Assembly: GCA_038230835.1 (NCBI GenBank)
Contig: JBBRMM010000006.1
Location: forward strand, 95,530-159,529
Length of the DNA stretch: 64,000 nucleotides
Reading direction: 5' to 3'
DNA from: DASUHT01 sp038230835
Lineage (GTDB): Bacteria > Actinomycetota > Thermoleophilia > Gaiellales > JAICJC01
Shown: piece after piece, positions 44,082-51,945 of the stretch
How positions within the stretch are numbered: the first letter of the stretch is position 1
Layout of the letters: every line of letters starts with the position of its first letter
Notes under the pieces: model-generated
Database searches by the model: none
Told to the model about the DNA's origin: nothing
Seen by the model: the letters and a program-made list of their open reading frames with translations, nothing else
Program-made: the position numbers and the translations under genes

Positions 44082-45434
44082 ATGGAGGTTCCCCACGCGC
44101 AGTACGTGAGGACGGGGGACGGCGCGTATATCGCCTACCAGGTGGTGGGTGATGGGCCTGTGGATATCGCGTGGCAGTTTGATGTCGGGGGGTGTCTTGA
44201 TGTGTGGTGGGAGGGTCCATGGTTCCGGGATTGGTTTGAGGGGTTGGCGTCGTTTGCCCGGTTGATCCTGCATGATTGGCGAGCGACCGGCTTGTCAAGT
44301 CGGAACGTCGCGGTTCCCAACCTGGAGACGCGGTCGGAGGATCTGCGCGTGGTGTTGGATGCTGTTGGGTCACAGAGCGCGGTGTTGGGTGGGTGGTGGG
44401 AGAGTCTGGCGCCGTGCGTGTTGTTAGCTGCGTCTGATCCGGATCGTGTTCGGGCGTTGGCGTGGTGGAATCCATGGCCGCGGACTGTGTGGGCGCCCGA
44501 CTATCCATGGGGTGAGGGCCCCGACGACGTCGCCCGTGAGCGCGAGGCGCTCAAGCACTGGGGGACGATGGAGTACGGACCGGCGTGGGCCGAGGGTGTG
44601 GCCAAGACTTTTGGCGTAGCTGTCCCCGAGGAGGCAGTCACGTGGTGGATTAAGAAGTGCCGGAACACGTGCACGCCTGACGTGGCGGTCGAACTCGACG
44701 AGATCTGGTGGCAGACGGACATTCGCGGCGTTCTCCCCACCGTGCAGGTGCCGACGCTGCTCATGACCGACGAGAAGGGCGGCGCGGACCCCGCGGTTGC
44801 CGATCACGTGGCATCGCTGATGCCGCACGCAAGGGTCGAGGCCTTCCCCATCGCGGGGTGGCCAACAGGGAGAGATGAGATCGAGAGGGTAAACCGTCCG
44901 CGTTTGGAAGCAATCCAACGGTTCATCGGCGTCGAACCCAGACGCGCCGCCATGGACTCGATCCTGTCCACGGTGCTGTTTACCGACATCATCGGGTCGA
45001 CCGAGCACCAGGCTCGCCTCGGTGACCGTCGGTGGAAAGAGCTGGTCGAGCGTCACCACGCGACAGTCCGCGAGGCGCTCGCAACCTGGCGCGGCGTCGA
45101 GAACGACACCGCCGGCGACGGCTTCTACGCCACCTTCGACGGCCCCGCCCGAGCGATTCACTGCGCCCAGGAGATCCGCGACCGCGTCCGCGACATTGGC
45201 TTGGACGTCCGCGCTGGCGTACACACCGGCGAGTGCGAACTGATCGACGGCAAAGTCGGCGGCATCGCCGTCACTACCGGCGCACGCATCGCCGCGCTCG
45301 CCGGCCCGTCCCAGGTGCTCGTCTCCCAGACCGTGAAAGACCTTGTCGCCGGCAGTGGCTTCACCTTCGAGCAAGCCGGCGAGCACCAATTCAAAGGCGT
45401 CCCCGACCACTGGCGAGTCTACGTGGCCACCTAG
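44082..45434 (+). CDS. Hydrolase-like domain fused to a class III cyclase
   Basis: A 450-residue protein: residues 1-285 have an alpha/beta-hydrolase shape (VRTGDGAYIAYQVVGDGPVD, DWRATGLSSRNV, VPTLLMTDEKGG), and residues 290-450 a class III adenylate/guanylate cyclase (STVLFTDIIGSTEHQARLGD, NDTAGDGFYATFDGPAR, VRAGVHTGECELIDGKVGGI). The expected nucleophile elbow GxSxG is GGWWES and the catalytic His is missing (IAGWPTGRDE), so the first domain probably senses a ligand rather than cuts one. Homologues at 16275 and 26950 are broken. Start chosen at ATG 44082; earlier in-frame starts exist. Confidence 0.85.
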   Translation: MEVPHAQYVRTGDGAYIAYQVVGDGPVDIAWQFDVGGCLDVWWEGPWFRDWFEGLASFARLILHDWRATGLSSRNVAVPNLETRSEDLRVVLDAVGSQSAVLGGWWESLAPCVLLAASDPDRVRALAWWNPWPRTVWAPDYPWGEGPDDVAREREALKHWGTMEYGPAWAEGVAKTFGVAVPEEAVTWWIKKCRNTCTPDVAVELDEIWWQTDIRGVLPTVQVPTLLMTDEKGGADPAVADHVASLMPHARVEAFPIAGWPTGRDEIERVNRPRLEAIQRFIGVEPRRAAMDSILSTVLFTDIIGSTEHQARLGDRRWKELVERHHATVREALATWRGVENDTAGDGFYATFDGPARAIHCAQEIRDRVRDIGLDVRAGVHTGECELIDGKVGGIAVTTGARIAALAGPSQVLVSQTVKDLVAGSGFTFEQAGEHQFKGVPDHWRVYVAT

Positions 45435-45769
45435 TGGTTGGCATAACCCAGAACCGAGCCCGGAGGTAGCCCGTGTGCGAACGGTGTGCCGCCCTCGCAG
45501 CGCTACGGCCGGAGGGTCGAACCCGATCGCACCACGGCACGGCTCGAGGGGTCTGCCGGGATGGCCCAGGGGGTCTGCCGCCTCAGGTCCGGCGCGCAAC
45601 CCGGCCGCCCCCCACAGCGAATCACGCGAACGACTCGCATTGGAGCTCTGGCTCGACCATCAGTTTTGGAGCATCCGCTACCGAACTAACACGCTGGGGA
45701 ATCGCCGATCAGTTCGATTCGTGAACCTTGGGCTTCTCGTAGCGACAAGCGTTGTCGGTACGTGTCGCT

Positions 45770-45863
45770 TGTCGCTACGGTCGCTACGGGGACCAGTTCT
45801 CGCGCGGGGGTGTCGTTTATTTGGCTCTACTACACCGTAGCGACCGTAGCGACCGTAGCGACA
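45770..45863. repeat. Iteron-like inverted array of 9-bp units
   Basis: The 9-mer CCGTAGCGA is repeated three times in a row (45835-45861), and its complement lies twice at 45771-45789. The outermost 20 bases (45770-45789 and 45844-45863) are exact inverted repeats separated by a 54-base spacer with an A/T-richer core. Two more partial copies (GTAGCGAC at about 45739, TTGTCGCTACGG at about 45887) flank it. It lies 1.3 kb before a primase-polymerase/RepA-like gene, so an origin or partition site of the element is plausible. Confidence 0.6.
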
Positions 45864-46199
45864 AGGTTTTATGTACCCGGGAGGGTTGTCGCTACGGGGG
45901 GATGGTCTCGATTTCTCGTCGTCGGTGTCGCTGGGATCGCGGTGAATTTTCAGTGGGGTCGCCAGTAGCGCCGAGAGCGGGTATCGTTCAGGTACGCCGT
46001 CGCCCTTGCTGGTGCGACAACTAACCCGGCCCGCGGCTCGGCCCCCTTCATCCAGGGGCCGGGCCGCGAGACGTTTCGGGGTCGCCGAGTTTGCGCTGAC
46101 GCTGTTCGCGTATACAATGGATCGCGGTTGATCGGTTTGCCGGTCGCCTCGGGTCTGGTTAGGCCCGAAGAACACCAGCAGCGGGATAAGAGGTACGGC

Positions 46200-46787
46200 G
46201 TGAATAGCACCAAGGCGGGTTCAACCGGTAGTCCCATAGGCGCCAGCCAGTATCGCGAGGAGCCGGTTGGGCAGGTATTGCCCCTCGATCTAAACGCGCC
46301 TGCACAAGACACTTTCGGCCTCATTCCGGGCGGCAAAACTCAACGCGAGTTCGACGATGGGCACAGGGAGCGGCGGCTCAATGCAGAGCGCCAGATGCAC
46401 GAGTTTGGAATCGACGTCGGGGCGTTCGTGAAGATGGGCCGGGCGGACGCGGAGCAAAAGGACGCGAAGCGGGAGACCGCGTACGTCTGGGCGCTCAAGG
46501 CGATGCGCCGGAAGTTGCGTCGCCGTGCTGAGGGTCACCGTCGACAGCAGCAGCGGCATTTCGCGCGGAGGCTTGGGCGAGGTCGCCCCGTTCGGCGCAC
46601 CCGTGACGAGCGGAGGGTGGTCGCCGGTCGCGGTCGGTCAGCAGCGCGGCGCGGCGGTACTCGCGCCGGCCCTGACGGCCCACTACCGGACGACGCATCC
46701 GGTGACGCCGCCCAGCCGCGGCGACCTCACCGTGTAGCAGCACCAGCGGTATCGACTTCGCGCCGACGTAGGACGGTGGCCCGGTGA
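46200..46787 (+). CDS. Hypothetical protein at the head of the element operon
   Basis: A 195-residue protein from GTG 46200 (AAGAGG upstream). The N-terminal 90 residues (GGKTQREFDDGHRERRLNAE, FGIDVGAFVKMGRADAEQKD) look well folded and acidic-basic; the C-terminal third is an Arg-rich low-complexity tail. The stop overlaps the next gene's GTG. No family known. Confidence 0.5.
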   Translation: MNSTKAGSTGSPIGASQYREEPVGQVLPLDLNAPAQDTFGLIPGGKTQREFDDGHRERRLNAERQMHEFGIDVGAFVKMGRADAEQKDAKRETAYVWALKAMRRKLRRRAEGHRRQQQRHFARRLGRGRPVRRTRDERRVVAGRGRSAARRGGTRAGPDGPLPDDASGDAAQPRRPHRVAAPAVSTSRRRRTVAR

Positions 46788-46942
46788 TCGGCCGCAGCGA
46801 CATCATCAGTCGGTTGTGGGCGGCCTCCGAGTTCGCCTCCTACGGTGACAACCCCACTGGTTGGCAGGTTGTCCGCGATCTGATCGCCGAACTCGAGCAG
46901 GATCAGCGCTTGGCAGCCGCCCAGAAAAGAGCTGCTTCGTGA
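46784..46942 (+). CDS. 52-aa element protein
   Basis: Starts at the GTG overlapping the preceding stop (GTGA) and encodes a helical peptide: SDIISRLWAASEFASYGDNP, TGWQVVRDLIAELEQDQRL. It overlaps the next gene in the same manner. Typical of short genes in compact integrative elements; function unknown. Confidence 0.55.
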   Translation: MIGRSDIISRLWAASEFASYGDNPTGWQVVRDLIAELEQDQRLAAAQKRAAS

Positions 46943-47142
46943 CCGGGCCTACGCCTACCGCTACCGCGTTCCTCGAGGAAGCGCTCGACCGGTTCCGCGA
47001 TGCTGTCGAGGAGATCGCTACCCGCTACGACGACCGTTGGGGTTGCGAGTCGTGCCTGCGGAGCATGCTCGCTGGGATCGCGCTGCACCAAGGCGTTGAC
47101 CGCCTGTACGAGATCGTCCAGCGTGGCGAGGCGACGCCGTGA
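46939..47142 (+). CDS. 67-aa element protein
   Basis: A GTG overlapping the previous stop opens a 67-codon frame rich in helices (FLEEALDRFRDAVEEIATRY) with a central CESC pair that might bind metal or form a disulfide. The stop overlaps the primase-polymerase start, so the three genes are translated together. Confidence 0.6.
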   Translation: MTGPTPTATAFLEEALDRFRDAVEEIATRYDDRWGCESCLRSMLAGIALHQGVDRLYEIVQRGEATP

Positions 47143-49331
47143 GCGCGCTGTTGGACGCGGCCGTGAGCTACGCCGTACGCGACGGGTGGCCGCTCGTTCC
47201 GCTGCACGGCAAGAACCCCGGTATCTGGGGCAAGGAGGAGGACTGGACGCAATACGCGACCAGTGATCCCGACACGCTGGCGACGTACGCTGTTGAGAAA
47301 CGGCCGACCGGTTGGGGCGTGTACCTTCCCGCTGCCGGGCTTGTGTGCGTCGACCTGGACGACCTGTCCAAGCGCGGCGCCGTTGAGCAGCTCGGAGTGA
47401 GGTTTGACTGCGGCCTCGTTGTGCGGTCTGGTCGCGGTGGGTTGCACGCCTACTATCGCCGCCCCACCGGTTGGACAGCTGAGCGGTGGGGGAACAAGCG
47501 CATCGGCGGCATCGAGATGCGCGCCAACGGCCAGCAGGTGCTCCCCCCGAGCCGGCACCCGAACGGGAACACGTACGAGTGGTTGCACCACGACGCGGTG
47601 ATCCCCGAGCTACCCGCAGCGGTAGTCGCAGCGCGCGAGCGCGGCGGGGCGACGGTTGACGCGTCTCGGCATGGCGACCTGCTGATCGTGGCCAAGAAGG
47701 CTGCGAAGGCGGCGGTCATCGACCACATCGCCACACTCGACTTAGGCGACGGACGCACCTTCTCCACGACCGAAGTCGACGGGCTTGCTAACGCCGGCAC
47801 CACGTACGCGCTCAAAGACATGGCGGGGGTTCGGGGAGACGACCGCCTCAGTGATCCGCTGACGGTTGAGATCGAGCCAGTCGCCGGCAAGGATGCTACG
47901 GATCACCTCGCTGCCGGCCACGGTGCGGTGGATCACACTCCAACAGTAGGCGCAGTGCCCACAACTGGATCGCGGTTGGTCGCGATCAGCACAGTGAAGC
48001 GGAGGTATGTCGAGTACCTCGACGAAGACGGGCTGATCCCGCGAGCCATGTTGTCGCTCTTGGTTGGCGACCCCGGTCTCGGCAAGTCGACGTACTGCTG
48101 CTACATGACCGCCAGGGTGACGAAGGCCGGCGGTAGCGTGATTTACCAAACCGCGGAGGACTCCTACTCGGCCGTCGTTCGTCCGCGGCTCGAGGCAGCC
48201 GGCGCGGTGCTTGAGCGGGTGTACTTCATCGAGCTTGCGGAGGACGCTCCGATCTGGCTGCCTGAACATTTGGAGACGCTCGACCGGCATGTCGGAGAGA
48301 TCGGCGCCGATCTCGTGATCATCGACCCGTTGATGGCCTTCCTCCCGGAAAGCGTGAACAGTCACCGCGATCAATCGATTCGCGGAGCGCTGCGCCCCCT
48401 GCACGAGTTGGCCGAGCGGCGGTCGTGTACGACGCTCGTCGCCGCGCACTTGAACAAGGGCCAGGGAACGGGCATCCACCGTGTCGGCGGGAGCATCGGC
48501 CTCACTGGTGCCGCGCGTAGCGTGCTCCTGCTCGGCCGCGATCCGCACAACCCGGACGGCTCTGATCGAGTGCTCGTCCACTGGAAGTGCAACGTCGGCC
48601 CCGAACAGGGCTCGCAGCTGTGGCGATTGGAGAATGTGCTGCTGCCCGCGGAAGACCCGCACCCCGAGACGGTCACGTCGAAGATCGTCAAGCTCGGCGC
48701 GTCGACCTTGACGAGTCGAGACGTGCTTGCTACGCCGCTGGATAAAGAGGGCATGTCGGCGAAGGATGACGCGGTCGAGTTCCTGCGGACCGAACTCGGC
48801 GACGGCCCGGTTTCTGCGAAGGCGATCGAGGAGCTGGCGCGCCAGGCGGGGATCTCCGACAGCACCCTTCGCCGCGCGAAAACTGACCTTGGGGTGCGGT
48901 CGAGAAAGGACGATTTCGGCGACGGCGCGAAGTGGCTTTGGACGCTCCCGAACGAAGATGCTCAAGGTGATCAGGCAGGGATGAGCGTCTTCGTGGATGA
49001 GCATCTTCGTGGAGGCCCCGATTTTCCGCATAATCAAGCGGTTTTGGACCAGCCGATCGGTCTCCGAGCGCACGAAGGTGCTCATTACCAAGGGGATCAG
49101 CGCCTTCGACTCGAGAGCGCCCTAAATGGCGGCCCTTTCGACCAGCTCGCCGTCGCGATGGAACATCGCCCCGACGTCCCCATGGAGGAGCGCGTTGCGG
49201 ACTGGCGCAGCGTCGAAACGCTCGGCCCCGACGACCCGCGAGTAGCGCGCCTCGGGGAAAAGTACAGGCCGGCCTCTCCGACGCTCGAGGGGACTGACCG
49301 CACGCTCCTGGACGTTCGGAGTCCGGAGTGA
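47139..49331 (+). CDS. Primase-polymerase fused to a RepA-type AAA helicase
   Basis: A 730-residue replication protein. Residues 1-190 are an AEP-type primase-polymerase (WPLVPLHGKNPGIWGKEEDW, metal pair in CVDLDD, RSGRGGLHAYYRRP, then EMRANGQQVLPPS). The centre is a RecA/RepA-like ATPase: Walker A VGDPGLGKSTYCCYM and Walker B LVIIDPLMAFLP, with the LVAAHLNKGQG switch. The C-terminal region has a winged-helix segment (ARQAGISDSTLRRAKTDLGV). It should prime and unwind the element's own DNA; the array at 45.77 kb is a candidate target. Confidence 0.85.
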   Translation: MSALLDAAVSYAVRDGWPLVPLHGKNPGIWGKEEDWTQYATSDPDTLATYAVEKRPTGWGVYLPAAGLVCVDLDDLSKRGAVEQLGVRFDCGLVVRSGRGGLHAYYRRPTGWTAERWGNKRIGGIEMRANGQQVLPPSRHPNGNTYEWLHHDAVIPELPAAVVAARERGGATVDASRHGDLLIVAKKAAKAAVIDHIATLDLGDGRTFSTTEVDGLANAGTTYALKDMAGVRGDDRLSDPLTVEIEPVAGKDATDHLAAGHGAVDHTPTVGAVPTTGSRLVAISTVKRRYVEYLDEDGLIPRAMLSLLVGDPGLGKSTYCCYMTARVTKAGGSVIYQTAEDSYSAVVRPRLEAAGAVLERVYFIELAEDAPIWLPEHLETLDRHVGEIGADLVIIDPLMAFLPESVNSHRDQSIRGALRPLHELAERRSCTTLVAAHLNKGQGTGIHRVGGSIGLTGAARSVLLLGRDPHNPDGSDRVLVHWKCNVGPEQGSQLWRLENVLLPAEDPHPETVTSKIVKLGASTLTSRDVLATPLDKEGMSAKDDAVEFLRTELGDGPVSAKAIEELARQAGISDSTLRRAKTDLGVRSRKDDFGDGAKWLWTLPNEDAQGDQAGMSVFVDEHLRGGPDFPHNQAVLDQPIGLRAHEGAHYQGDQRLRLESALNGGPFDQLAVAMEHRPDVPMEERVADWRSVETLGPDDPRVARLGEKYRPASPTLEGTDRTLLDVRSPE

Positions 49332-49456
49332 GCACCGTCGCCGAAACCCAGGTGCCCAACCTCACGCCGGCCACCCATTCGAGACTGATCGCAGTCGAAT
49401 CAGCCGATCTGGCCGAAGCGCCCCTCACCCATGCCGAACGGGATGAGGCGCTGTGA
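49328..49456 (+). CDS. 42-aa element protein
   Basis: A GTG overlapping the stop of the primase gene (49328 against 49331) opens 42 codons (VPNLTPATHSRLIAVESADL and AEAPLTHAERDEAL), and the stop overlaps the next gene's start. Small and acidic, with no family. Confidence 0.5.
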   Translation: MSTVAETQVPNLTPATHSRLIAVESADLAEAPLTHAERDEAL

Positions 49457-49791
49457 ACGGCGCCGAGACATCGACTCCGGCGGAGTTCGAGATCGTGGTC
49501 ACCGACGCGGTCGCGCTCCAGGCGCATCTCCTACTCGAGCAGGGCCGCGTCGTGCTCGGGCCGCAAGGGTCGGACGCTGCGATCGTGTTCGGCAGGCACG
49601 GCCGCTACCTCGTGCGAGCGTGGGCACGTGGCGTGTCGTGCACCTGCCCGGCTGGCCGGCCAATGGGTGCCCTGTGCTCGCATGCGCTGGCCGCAATGGT
49701 GGTCTGGCACGAGCGCGCCGAAGTGCGGCTCGAGTTCGAGCCGGCGGTCGGCGATCAACTGGACTTCGATGAACTGGCGGTGGCATCGTGA
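49453..49791 (+). CDS. SWIM zinc-finger protein, 112 aa
   Basis: The C-terminal half contains SCTCPAGRPMGALCSHALAA, the CxC...CxH zinc site of a SWIM domain, on a beta-rich scaffold (RVVLGPQGSDAAIVFGRHGR). SWIM domains bind DNA or proteins and occur in transposases and helicase partners, so a role with the nearby primase is possible. GTG start overlapping the preceding stop. Confidence 0.75.
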   Translation: MNGAETSTPAEFEIVVTDAVALQAHLLLEQGRVVLGPQGSDAAIVFGRHGRYLVRAWARGVSCTCPAGRPMGALCSHALAAMVVWHERAEVRLEFEPAVGDQLDFDELAVAS

Positions 49792-50030
49792 AGCCGGCCG
49801 ACGTCGTCCTTCTACCGATTATTGGCAAATGGTACGACCCGAAGCTGTTGATTGGAGCGCTCGAACGGGTGGCGCGGGCGCATCCCGGAGACACCCAACT
49901 CGTGCTCGCGGTTCGCATAGGGGACGCTGATCGGTTCTACGAAATGGCAGACCTGGTCGACCCCAGCGATGGGTTCATGGCGGCTGTGCGGAGCGTGCAG
50001 GCCGAACTCAGGATGGCGATCGCGTCGTGA
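49788..50030 (+). CDS. 80-aa element protein
   Basis: Starts at a GTG overlapping the SWIM-gene stop. The product (DVVLLPIIGKWYDPKLLIGA, ERVARAHPGDTQLVLAVRIG) has a mixed alpha/beta pattern and no known family. Its stop overlaps the next gene, continuing the chain of coupled genes. Confidence 0.55.
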   Translation: MKPADVVLLPIIGKWYDPKLLIGALERVARAHPGDTQLVLAVRIGDADRFYEMADLVDPSDGFMAAVRSVQAELRMAIAS

Positions 50031-50380
50031 GCACGATCACCTGCACGAACCACTGTCGTCGCTGCAACGGCCACTTCCACTCGCTTGAAGCGTTCGACCT
50101 ACACCGGGCGTTCACCGCCGACCTAGGCGACTGGGATCACCGCGGCTGCGACATCGCCGTCCAGCGCCGCGACGGATCGCCAGCCCTCGAACTACTCGGC
50201 CGCGGCGAATGCAGGATCAGCCAAGGCCGCGACGATCCCCAACGCGACGTGGAAATCTGGACGGCGGCGGGGTTAGCCCAGCGCCGTGAACGGCTGTCAG
50301 CGGTCGGGTGGAAACCCACAGACGCCACGGCGCCACCGGACGCGGAGACGCGCCCGTCAGCTATGGAGGCGGGGCCGTGA
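50027..50380 (+). CDS. C2H2-like zinc-finger protein, 117 aa
   Basis: The N-terminus TCTNHCRRCNGHFHSLEAFD followed by LHR matches a CxxC...HxxxxH zinc finger with the aromatic and Leu spacing of C2H2 fingers. The rest is charged and probably flexible. Many actinobacterial phage and element genes of this type accompany recombinases. It overlaps the excisionase-like gene at its 3' end. Confidence 0.7.
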   Translation: MSTITCTNHCRRCNGHFHSLEAFDLHRAFTADLGDWDHRGCDIAVQRRDGSPALELLGRGECRISQGRDDPQRDVEIWTAAGLAQRRERLSAVGWKPTDATAPPDAETRPSAMEAGP

Positions 50381-50613
50381 GCGCCACATGGTTGACCGTC
50401 GCCGCTGTCGCTGAGGAGTTGGACGTGTCGATGCGGACGGTGCAGCGGTGGGTCGCTGCTGGCGAGATCGCGGTGGTTCGGCTTCCCGGTGGCCGCGTCC
50501 GCATCCGAAGGTGCGATCTCGATTCGGCTGTGGCCTCCTGGACGATCCCGGCGCTGCACCGAGAGGCGACCGAGCGTATGCTCGCGATCGTCGGCGACCA
50601 GGAGGAACGGTGA
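50377..50613 (+). CDS. Excisionase-like HTH protein
   Basis: A 78-residue winged helix-turn-helix of the MerR/excisionase type: WLTVAAVAEELDVSMRTVQR, WVAAGEIAVVRLPGGRVRIR. Placed directly before the integrase with overlapping start and stop, as xis genes usually are. It would steer the integrase toward excision by bending the att DNA. Confidence 0.8.
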   Translation: MSATWLTVAAVAEELDVSMRTVQRWVAAGEIAVVRLPGGRVRIRRCDLDSAVASWTIPALHREATERMLAIVGDQEER

Positions 50614-51689
50614 GCGCGAAGCGGCGGAAAGGGGGGAGGGGGAGCGTCATGCGTCACGGCCAGGGGTGGCGCGGCCGCTGGTGGGAGGATGGCCGTCAGC
50701 GCGTCACCAAGACGGTCGAGACGAAGGACGAAGCGAGCGAGCTTCTCGAGCGCGAGCTGCTGCGCGTCCGCCGTCCGGACGAGTATCGCCGCCGGATGCG
50801 CGCCGAGCTGACGCTCGAGCAGCTCACGGATCGGTGGCTTGACCAGCATGAGGCGAAGCCGATCACGATCCATACCCTCCGCATTGCCCTCGTGCGGCCA
50901 ATCCGCGCGTTCGGCGATCGCCCCGCCGCCAGCATCACGACGGAGGAACTCCAGCGTTGGCTCGTGAAGCAGACGACCGGCCGGCCAGAGGCGCCGCGGC
51001 CGCTGACACTGGCGTACCGTCACGCGATCATCGCCGCCGTCCGAGGCGCGTACAACTTCGGGCAGCGCGTCGGCCTGCTGGACGAGAACCCGGCGCGGCT
51101 CGTCCGCGCTCCGCAGCCGCAGCGCGGCGAGAACATCATCCCGTTCCAGGACTGGGGCGAAGTCGAGCGCCTCGCGGAAGAGGCCGGCCGGTGGGGGCCG
51201 ATGATCATGTTCGCCGTCGACACAGGGGCTCGGCCGGGTGAGATACGCACGCTCGAGCACAACCACGTCGATGGCGATCGCGTGTTCCTGCCCGGCACGA
51301 AGACGGACGGCAGCCGCCGCGTGGTGCACATCACCCGTCGCGGCCACGAAGCGCTCGCAGCGTTCCCGCGGGCGCTCTCGACGCCGCTCGTCTTCCATGA
51401 CCACGGCGAGCCGCTGAACTGGAACACATGGCAGAAACGCGTCTGGCACCCCGCGCTCGAGCAGGCTGGCCTCGCTAAGCGAGCGCCCTACTGCATGCGC
51501 CATACGTTTGCGTTCTTCAGCCTTCGCGCCGGCGTCCCGGTCGCCGACGTGGCGCGGGAGATGGGCCATACGTCGGTCAGCCGCACGTATGTCACGTACG
51601 GGATGTGGATCGACGAACTCGGCGAGCGCGCCGCGCGGCTGCGAGATCAGTGGGCCGACTCCGAGACCCGAGAAAGGGAGCGGCGGTGA
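50610..51689 (+). CDS. Tyrosine integrase of the element
   Basis: A 359-residue integrase. The N-terminal arm-binding part includes GRGSVMRHGQGWRGRWWEDG, the core-binding domain LTLEQLTDRWLDQHE, and the catalytic domain has Arg in DTGARPGEIRTLEHNHV, CMRHTFAFFSLRAG (RHTF), GHTSVSRTY and the nucleophile Tyr in VTYGMW. GTG 50610 overlaps the xis-like stop. It is complete, unlike the integrase at 10047. Confidence 0.9.
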   Translation: MSAKRRKGGRGSVMRHGQGWRGRWWEDGRQRVTKTVETKDEASELLERELLRVRRPDEYRRRMRAELTLEQLTDRWLDQHEAKPITIHTLRIALVRPIRAFGDRPAASITTEELQRWLVKQTTGRPEAPRPLTLAYRHAIIAAVRGAYNFGQRVGLLDENPARLVRAPQPQRGENIIPFQDWGEVERLAEEAGRWGPMIMFAVDTGARPGEIRTLEHNHVDGDRVFLPGTKTDGSRRVVHITRRGHEALAAFPRALSTPLVFHDHGEPLNWNTWQKRVWHPALEQAGLAKRAPYCMRHTFAFFSLRAGVPVADVAREMGHTSVSRTYVTYGMWIDELGERAARLRDQWADSETRERERR

Positions 51690-51841
51690 ACGCCTACCAT
51701 GCACGATTCGTTGGTGGACACCGCGACGGCGACACGATCACACTCACGTCAACCGACGACCCACCGTCCGAAATCGACGGCCTGGAAGATCGAGTGGGAC
51801 CCCGGCGGATTCGGGAACGCCGCGGCGATCTACCGTGTTGA
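51686..51841 (+). CDS. 51-aa protein after the integrase
   Basis: A GTG overlapping the integrase stop opens a frame with a beta-hairpin-like region (ARFVGGHRDGDTITLTSTDD) found in small phage or element proteins. It ends before the element's right edge. The final residues (GPRRIRERRGD) are basic and perhaps not part of a fold. Confidence 0.5.
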   Translation: MNAYHARFVGGHRDGDTITLTSTDDPPSEIDGLEDRVGPRRIRERRGDLPC

Positions 51842-51945
51842 CCCTGGGCCTACGGAGTCGCAGCGCGGCGACGGCGCCGATGACTAACGGGACCACCGCG
51901 GGACCGTCGACCATCTGAATCCCGCTCTCTGAGCCATTTCGTTGA

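Noticed and set aside
45478..45620. Another tRNA tail near GGTCGAACCCGATC
   Set aside because: T-stem pairing fails and there is no acceptor sequence.
45721..45900. CRISPR array
   Set aside because: The repeats are 9 bp, partly inverted and without regular unique spacers, and no cas gene is nearby.
45752..45968. Low-complexity frames with ATVATVATR and RYGRYGRYG runs
   Set aside because: They are translations of the 9-bp DNA repeat in several frames and show no ribosome-binding site.
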